Source of the DNA: an uncultured Muribaculaceae bacterium | Lineage (GTDB): Bacteria > Bacteroidota > Bacteroidia > Bacteroidales > Muribaculaceae | Reading direction: 5' to 3' | DNA length: 6,706 nt | Assembly (NCBI GenBank): GCA_905207535.1 | Contig: CAJLLX010000103.1 | Location: 1-6,706 of the forward strand | Shown: positions 1 through 4,096 of the stretch, one piece after another | Layout: each line of letters begins with the position of its first letter | How positions within the stretch are numbered: the first letter of the stretch is position 1 | Position numbers and translations under genes: made by a program | Notes under the pieces: model-generated | What the model was told of the DNA's origin: nothing | The model's input: the letters and a program-made list of their open reading frames with translations, nothing else | Database searches by the model: none

Positions 1-173
1 ACGATTTCCGTGCCCGCGCCGCAGAATATTGCCCCGAGCGCCAGCAGGTAAAAGGGGTGGAACAATAGCTGCCGCATCCCCTGCCGCTCCTCGGGCGGCG
101 TCCCCTGCGGAAAAGGCGCGCGCAGGAACATGAAAAAGCAGGTCAGCGGCACCGCCGCCCCCTCTCCCATCAT
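1..173 (-). CDS. Partial MFS transporter fragment (central part), running off the left edge
   Basis: Read on the minus strand in codons whose plus-strand triplets start at multiples of three, this stretch is open to the window edge. It encodes a hydrophobic segment (PLTCFFMFLRAPFP), a short polar loop rich in P, E, R and Q, then a second hydrophobic segment (FHPFYLLALGAIFCGAGTEIV). This pattern, a helix ending in a basic-proline turn, a cytoplasmic loop and a helix with a GAGTE-like motif, is what I know from the helix 6 to helix 7 region of sugar-type MFS permeases of Bacteroidota. The C-terminal half would lie beyond position 1. The expected six N-terminal helices are not encoded upstream: beyond about 165 the frame stays open but turns Ala/Ser/Arg-rich and non-hydrophobic. 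In-frame ATGs end at 173, 170, 131 and 77; 173 is only the outermost plausible start. It overlaps the ferredoxin antisense. It may be a truncated gene, a pseudogene or one side of a rearrangement or assembly join. The transporter reading is inference from a short segment. Confidence 0.45.
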   Translation of the reverse strand, partial: MMGEGAAVPLTCFFMFLRAPFPQGTPPEERQGMRQLLFHPFYLLALGAIFCGAGTEI

Positions 174-861
174 CAAACCGGAGGCTCCCGCCGAAAAGCG
201 CGACTCCGCCTCGGCTCCGGCCGGCTCCTCCGAGCCCGATTCGGCTCCGGTGCGCGTCGACCGCCGCCAATTTCTCGCCACGGGACTCATCGTGGCTGCC
301 GCCCCGGCGCTCGCTGCTGCCAAGAAGGGGGCCAACCGCATCCAGGCGCTCCAATATGGCGGAAAACCGCTCACACCCACGCGCTATGTGGCTCCTCCGG
401 GACGCCGCTCCATGGCCGATTTCCTCGAAAAGTGCACTGGCTGCGGCCTCTGCGTCGCCCGTTGCCCGGCCAAGGTGCTCCGCCCGTCATCCAACGAGTT
501 CGGATGGCTCCACATGCTCCATCCTGTGATGCACTTCGACTCCTCCTACTGCCGATACAACTGCACCCGATGCACCGACGTATGCCCCACAGGCGCTCTC
601 CTCCCCCTCACAGTCGACGAGAAGCACATCTTCATCATCGGCCACGCACGCGTGGAGACCGACAACTGCATCGGCTGCGGCCTCTGCGCCGAGCGATGCC
701 CCCGCGAGGCCGTCAAACTGGTGGCCCGCCCCGGATGGCGCAACGGCCAGAGCATCATGGTGGCTTCGGTCAACACCGACCTCTGCATCGGATGCGGCGC
801 CTGCGAATATATCTGCCCCGCCACACCGCTCAAGGCGATTGTGGTCGACGGCATCTCCTGA
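130..861 (+). CDS. Four-cluster [4Fe-4S] ferredoxin, MauM/NapG type, with twin-arginine-like segment
   Basis: This 243-residue protein is a probable electron carrier with 16 cysteines in four cluster motifs: C102-C105-C108-C112, C141-C145-C148-C152, C180-C183-C186-C190 and C219-C222-C225-C229, most followed by proline as in bacterial ferredoxins. Residues 45-64 read RRQFLATG then a hydrophobic Ala-rich stretch, resembling a Tat signal peptide or a membrane anchor, so the cluster domain is likely extracytoplasmic. Order and spacing resemble NapG (about 230 residues). Related Bacteroidota proteins usually carry this module as the C-terminal half of a longer NapH-like membrane polyferredoxin, with a Pro/Ala/Ser-rich linker before RRxF; residues 9-40 look like such a linker. 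No membrane half or further Cys motif is found upstream in any plus frame, and an in-frame stop lies at 49-51. The start is uncertain: ATG at 130 is used here, but GTG at 250 would place RRQF six residues or fewer from the N-terminus. The redox partner cannot be told from this window. A perfect 10-base repeat (211-220 and 241-250) encodes two SAP units in the linker. Confidence 0.83.
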   Translation: MKKQVSGTAAPSPIIKPEAPAEKRDSASAPAGSSEPDSAPVRVDRRQFLATGLIVAAAPALAAAKKGANRIQALQYGGKPLTPTRYVAPPGRRSMADFLEKCTGCGLCVARCPAKVLRPSSNEFGWLHMLHPVMHFDSSYCRYNCTRCTDVCPTGALLPLTVDEKHIFIIGHARVETDNCIGCGLCAERCPREAVKLVARPGWRNGQSIMVASVNTDLCIGCGACEYICPATPLKAIVVDGIS

Positions 862-916
862 CATCATCACACTCACACCGCCCTCTCTCCTGATTTTTAA
901 GACTTTACATTATAAC

Positions 917-1711
917 ATGAAACAATATCTCGATCTGCTCCGCCACATCATGGACCACGGGGTGCAGAAATCCGACCGCACCGGCACCGGCACCCGCTCG
1001 GTGTTCGGCTATCAGATGCGATTCAACCTCGAAGAGGGCTTCCCCCTGCTCACCACCAAGAAACTGCATCTCAAATCCATCATCTACGAGCTGCTGTGGT
1101 TTCTCAACGGCGACACCAACGTGCGCTACCTCCAGGACCATGGTGTGCGCATCTGGAACGAGTGGGCCTCGCCCGACGGCGACCTCGGACACATCTACGG
1201 CTACCAGTGGCGCTCATGGCCCGACTACAAGGGCGGATTCATCGACCAGATCGCCCAGGCTGTCGACCAGATCAAGCACAACCCCGACTCGCGCCGCATC
1301 ATCGTCAGCGCCTGGAATGTCGCCGACCTCGACAACATGAACCTCCCCCCCTGCCACGCCTTCTTCCAGTTTTACGTGGCCGACGGACGCCTCTCCCTCC
1401 AGCTCTACCAGCGCAGCGCCGACACCTTCCTCGGTGTGCCCTTCAACATCGCCTCCTACGCCCTCCTCACCATGATGATGGCACAGGTATGCGGCCTCCG
1501 GCCCGGCGACTTCGTCCACACCCTCGGCGACGCCCACATCTACAACAACCACTTCGATCAGGTCCGCGAGCAGCTCTCCCGCACCCCGCGCCCGCTCCCC
1601 CGCATGATCATCAATCCCGACGTCCGCGACATCTTCAGCTTCAAATACGAAGACTTCACCCTCACCGACTACGACCCTCTCCCCCACATCAAAGCCGAAG
1701 TCTCCGTCTGA
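917..1711 (+). CDS. thyA: Thymidylate synthase (ThyA)
   Basis: This cytoplasmic enzyme methylates dUMP to dTMP with 5,10-methylene-tetrahydrofolate, releasing dihydrofolate. The 264 residues equal the E. coli ThyA length, and key residues fall at the E. coli positions: nucleophile C146 in LPPCHAFF, R21, E58, W80, R126-R127 of the SRR motif, R166-S167-D169 in QRSAD, N177, and H207-Y209 in DAHIYNNH. The frame is open further upstream to 839, but the added residues would overlap the ferredoxin end and look non-conserved; ATG 917 gives the canonical MKQYLDLL start and is preferred. The 55-base gap after the ferredoxin ends in an AT-rich leader without a Shine-Dalgarno sequence, usual for Bacteroidota. 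I could not identify a convincing promoter of the Bacteroidota type (TTTG then TAnnTTTG) there. folA follows 29 bases downstream. Nothing suggests damage: all catalytic residues are present. Confidence 0.98.
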   Translation: MKQYLDLLRHIMDHGVQKSDRTGTGTRSVFGYQMRFNLEEGFPLLTTKKLHLKSIIYELLWFLNGDTNVRYLQDHGVRIWNEWASPDGDLGHIYGYQWRSWPDYKGGFIDQIAQAVDQIKHNPDSRRIIVSAWNVADLDNMNLPPCHAFFQFYVADGRLSLQLYQRSADTFLGVPFNIASYALLTMMMAQVCGLRPGDFVHTLGDAHIYNNHFDQVREQLSRTPRPLPRMIINPDVRDIFSFKYEDFTLTDYDPLPHIKAEVSV

Positions 1712-1740
1712 TCATATCTACAATCTAAGCACTATCCGCG

Positions 1741-2235
1741 ATGCTTACAATCATAGCAGCCATCACAGCCCGCCGCGGCGCCATCGGCCGCAAAGGCGAT
1801 CTCATTTATCACATCTCCGCCGATCTCAAGCACTTCAAGGAGCTCACCACCGGCCACACCGTGCTCATGGGGCGCCGCACCTTCCTTTCCCTCCCAAAGG
1901 GAGCGCTCCCCAAACGCCGCAACATTGTCATCACATCCGACACAGAGTGGACGGCCCCCAATGTCGAGACCGCCCACTCCCTCGATGAGGCACTCGCCCT
2001 CACCGCTGCCGACAGCGAGATCTTCGTCATCGGTGGCGGACAAGTCTACGCCGAGACCCTCGCCGTAGCCGACCGCCTATGCATCACCCTCATCGATGCT
2101 CCCGAGCCCGACGACGCCGACACCTTCTTCCCGCCCATCGACCCCTCCCTCTGGGAGATCACCGACATGAGTCCCCGATTCACCGACCCCGCCGGCATCC
2201 CCTACACCTTCGTCACCTTCTCCCGCAAGAAATAG
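1741..2235 (+). CDS. folA: Dihydrofolate reductase (FolA)
   Basis: This NADPH-dependent enzyme reduces dihydrofolate to tetrahydrofolate, the direct counterpart of ThyA, which generates dihydrofolate. The 164 residues fit the bacterial type I family. Visible motifs are the N-terminal strand MLTIIAAIT, AIG at 14-16, the active-site acid D28 in SADLKHF (E. coli D27), F32 (E. coli F31), the cofactor segment GHTVLMGRRTF at about 38-48, folate-contacting R in PKRRNIVIT (E. coli R57), VIGGGQVY at about 96-103 (E. coli IGG loop) and T in CITLIDA (E. coli T113). The residue aligned to E. coli W22 is Y23, and P21 and M20 align to I22 and L21; I think aromatic replacements at this site occur in Bacteroidota but cannot confirm how often. 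The start at 1741 lies 29 bases after the thyA stop with no Shine-Dalgarno sequence, and coupling in one transcript is likely. Chromosomal folA is more likely than a mobile dfr resistance gene, because it sits with thyA and shares its base composition. Confidence 0.96.
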   Translation: MLTIIAAITARRGAIGRKGDLIYHISADLKHFKELTTGHTVLMGRRTFLSLPKGALPKRRNIVITSDTEWTAPNVETAHSLDEALALTAADSEIFVIGGGQVYAETLAVADRLCITLIDAPEPDDADTFFPPIDPSLWEITDMSPRFTDPAGIPYTFVTFSRKK

Positions 2236-2285
2236 CCTCCCTCCCCCTTCCCTCCTCCCTCACCTCCTCCCTCTTCGCTCTATTT
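2236..2285 (+). other. C/T-rich, G-poor tract just after folA (possible Rho-loading site; G-quadruplex motif on the other strand)
   Basis: Directly after the folA stop the plus strand is almost pure C and T for about 45 bases, with repeated CCTCCCT-like units. The mRNA here would be C-rich, G-poor and largely unstructured, as in Rho utilisation sites. The minus strand carries four runs of three or more G separated by 4, 2 and 1 bases, meeting the usual G-quadruplex pattern. Function is inference; a simple slippage-grown pyrimidine tract is the alternative. The following bases 2286-2377 show no gene and no clear motif. Confidence 0.35.
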
Positions 2286-2377
2286 TTTCGCTAAGAACCC
2301 TTTATAATACTCCCCGATTTTCAGACAGGCACAAAGATGGCGGGATGACGAAAACTAATCTCCTCCTCAAAATCATC

Positions 2378-2414
2378 AAAGCGCCGCAACCCCTCGAGGG
2401 GGTTGCGGCGCTTT
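2378..2414. terminator. Bidirectional intrinsic terminator between folA and trxB
   Basis: A perfect 16-bp inverted repeat (arms 2378-2393 and 2399-2414) surrounds a 5-base loop (TCGAG). The stem is GC-rich and has AAA on the left and TTT on the right, so transcripts from either side form the same hairpin ending in U's. The plus strand has only three T's before AGCGC; the minus strand continues TTTGATGATTTT, a better U-rich tail, so it may work better for trxB. It sits between convergent folA (stop at 2235) and trxB (stop at 2435), exactly where a shared terminator is expected, only 20 bases past the trxB stop. No gene fits in 2236-2434. Confidence 0.85.
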
Positions 2415-2434
2415 AGCGCTTGTCAATCAGTGCG

Positions 2435-3373
2435 TTAGTCCTCCAGCAGGAAGCGGTCGGCATCCATGGCTGCGCGGCAGCCGGAGGCGGCGGCGTTGAT
2501 GGCCTGCTGATACAGCGGATCGGCGCAGTCGCCGGCGGCAAACACGCCCGGCACATTGGTGGCGGTGGAGGGTGAGGCCACCTTCAGGTATCCCTCGGCA
2601 TCCATATCCACCTGACCCTTAAACAGATCTGTGTTGGGACTATGGCCGATAGCGAGGAAAAATCCGTCGATGGCGATGTCAAATTTCCGCTCCTCGGGCT
2701 GTCCCTTATACTCCACGATATGAGCGCCTTCCAGCACTTCGTCACCGAAAAGGTCTATGGTGTTGCAGTTGAAGAGGATCTCAATATTATCCTTCTCCTC
2801 CAGGCGGCGCTGCATCACTTTCGATGCCCGCAGGAAAGGCTTACGCACAATCAGATACACTTTCTTGGCCAGCGATGCCAGATAGAGGGCCTCCTCGCAG
2901 GCGGTGTCGCCGCCGCCCACCACGGCCACGGTGCGTTTGCGGTAGAAAAATCCGTCGCAGGTGGCGCAGGCCGATACTCCCATCCCCATAAACTGCTGCT
3001 CACCGGGCAGACCGAGATAGCGGGCCGAGGCGCCTGTGGCGATGATCAGCGATGCGGCCTCGATGGTGTCGCCGTTGTCGAGCGACAGTGTGAACGGCCG
3101 CTTGCCGAGGTCTACGCCGGTCACCTGACCCATGCGCAGGTCGGCGCCGAAGCGCTTGGCCTGCTGGCGAAACTCTTCCATCATCTCCGGGCCGTTGATC
3201 CCGTTGGGATAACCGGGGAAATTTTCCACCTCGGTGGTGGTGGTGAGCTGGCCGCCGGGCTGGGGGCCTTCGATAAGTATGGGCGAGAGATTGGCGCGCG
3301 ATGCGTAGATTGCTGCCGTGAAACCGGCAGGTCCGCCGCCTACGATGGCGCAGCGGGTAGTGAGGGTTGCCAT
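2435..3373 (-). CDS. trxB: Thioredoxin-disulfide reductase (TrxB)
   Basis: This cytoplasmic FAD enzyme passes electrons from NADPH to thioredoxin. The 312 residues match the usual low-molecular-weight TrxB length (about 310-320). Visible parts in order are the FAD-binding GGGPAG at 12-17, the GGQLTTTTEVENFPG segment at about 40-54, the second FAD-contact segment IIATGAS at 110-116, the redox pair C136-A-T-C139, the NADPH Rossmann motif GGGDTA at 153-158, and FAD-binding GDCAD at 281-285 near the end. The basic patch that chooses NADPH over NADH reads VRKPFLR at 176-182; in E. coli it is HRRxxxR, so His is Val and the second Arg is Lys. Basic charges are kept, so NADPH use remains likely. Start ATG at 3373 follows an AT-rich leader without Shine-Dalgarno. 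The gene is the last of ftsK-lolA-trxB, 41 bases after lolA, and ends at the shared hairpin terminator. AhpF and ferredoxin-NADP reductase homologues are alternatives, but CATC in the middle with this length favours TrxB. Confidence 0.96.
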   Translation of the reverse strand: MATLTTRCAIVGGGPAGFTAAIYASRANLSPILIEGPQPGGQLTTTTEVENFPGYPNGINGPEMMEEFRQQAKRFGADLRMGQVTGVDLGKRPFTLSLDNGDTIEAASLIIATGASARYLGLPGEQQFMGMGVSACATCDGFFYRKRTVAVVGGGDTACEEALYLASLAKKVYLIVRKPFLRASKVMQRRLEEKDNIEILFNCNTIDLFGDEVLEGAHIVEYKGQPEERKFDIAIDGFFLAIGHSPNTDLFKGQVDMDAEGYLKVASPSTATNVPGVFAAGDCADPLYQQAINAAASGCRAAMDADRFLLED

Positions 3374-3414
3374 GGTTATATCTATCTTTTAATCTGTTAG
3401 TTATGTTGTTGCCG

Positions 3415-4026
3415 CTATCTGAGGTCTATCACTTCCACCCCCTTGTAGCCTTTGGGGTCAAAGCGGAAGTAACTGTCCGGGTAAGCCTTAGTGCGGGTTA
3501 TTTCGCTGATTTTTATTGAGGTGCAACTGCCGTCGGTGGTGTAAAATACTATCTCGGCGGGCATCGATGTGGCAGAGTTTATAGCCAGCATTATCTTCGA
3601 GTAATCTCCCTGCCCTTTCGGCTTCAGTTCCAGCATGTCATACCCCTTGGGAGCTGTCACTCGCCGCGCGGCGTAGCGGGTGCGCAGACTCTCGAGGATT
3701 GCAAACGGATTGACCTGCGTAAGCTCCTCAGCGGTGGGCTCCGACACCGTCACCTCCTGATTGGCAAGTGAATAGGTCCACTGTGTGCGTCCGTCATACC
3801 ATGTGGTCATGGCTTGAGTCACAAGCCGGAAGCGATTGCCGGTCAGCACTATGTCGCCGGTAGCTTTCTGCCCGTTGTAAGTAGCTGTAAACGAAGCCTT
3901 CAATCCCTTGGCACTCTTCATCACCGAGGTGGTGCGCGCCAGAATGTCGGCGGCCGTGGGGATGGCGGCTGCGGCGCTCAGCGCCACGGCCGCCACTATC
4001 GTGCATATCAGTATTTTCAGTTTCAT
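3415..4026 (-). CDS. lolA: Outer-membrane lipoprotein carrier protein, LolA family
   Basis: The product is a probable periplasmic chaperone that accepts lipoproteins released from the inner membrane and carries them to the outer membrane. It has 203 residues, the length of the E. coli LolA precursor. Residues 1-21 form a Sec signal peptide: MKLK, a hydrophobic core and an Ala-run with cleavage likely near A20-A21. C8 lies too early in the core to be a lipobox, so the protein should be soluble. The mature part starts with a helix (DILARTTSVMKSAKGLKASF), then beta-strand-like repeats including TWYDGRTQWTYSL at about 74-86, VNPFAIL at about 105-111 and a final SYFRFDPKGYKGVEVIDLR, the strand order typical of the LolA half-barrel. 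The assignment rests on these family features and on the position after ftsK, an arrangement I know from other Bacteroidota; similarity to E. coli LolA is weak. Start ATG 4026 has the only good signal peptide. The 70-base leader contains a G-rich run on its coding strand (complement of 4064-4075). Confidence 0.85.
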   Translation of the reverse strand: MKLKILICTIVAAVALSAAAAIPTAADILARTTSVMKSAKGLKASFTATYNGQKATGDIVLTGNRFRLVTQAMTTWYDGRTQWTYSLANQEVTVSEPTAEELTQVNPFAILESLRTRYAARRVTAPKGYDMLELKPKGQGDYSKIMLAINSATSMPAEIVFYTTDGSCTSIKISEITRTKAYPDSYFRFDPKGYKGVEVIDLR

Positions 4027-4096
4027 CTGTCAATATCAACAATTTGCTGTACGAATCGGTTTGCCCCCGCCCCCCTTTACGGCGCCGGGACGCTCA

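Noticed and set aside
487..876. Minus-strand open frame opposite the ferredoxin
   Set aside because: The Ala/Val/Gly-rich translation is the complement of the Cys-rich ferredoxin codons and shows no family feature.
839..916. N-terminal extension of thyA by 26 residues from an upstream in-frame ATG
   Set aside because: It overlaps the end of the ferredoxin gene, has no ThyA-like sequence, and ATG 917 gives exactly the 264-residue family length with all catalytic residues at standard positions.
862..916. Promoter before thyA in the TTTTAAGACTTTACATTATAAC stretch
   Set aside because: It is AT-rich but I could not fit both boxes of the Bacteroidota consensus (TTTG and TAnnTTTG with correct spacing), so no promoter is called.
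1096..1728. Long open frames overlapping thyA on the same and opposite strands (for example 1096-1728 plus, 1214-1687 minus)
   Set aside because: They are shadows caused by GC-rich third codon positions; their products are Arg/Pro/His-rich or Val/Glu/Gly-rich without domain character, while ThyA is unmistakable.
2642..3400. 252-codon open frame on the plus strand opposite trxB
   Set aside because: It lies antisense across the whole of trxB, which has all its family motifs, and its product is low-complexity in Gly, Ala and His with no recognisable fold.
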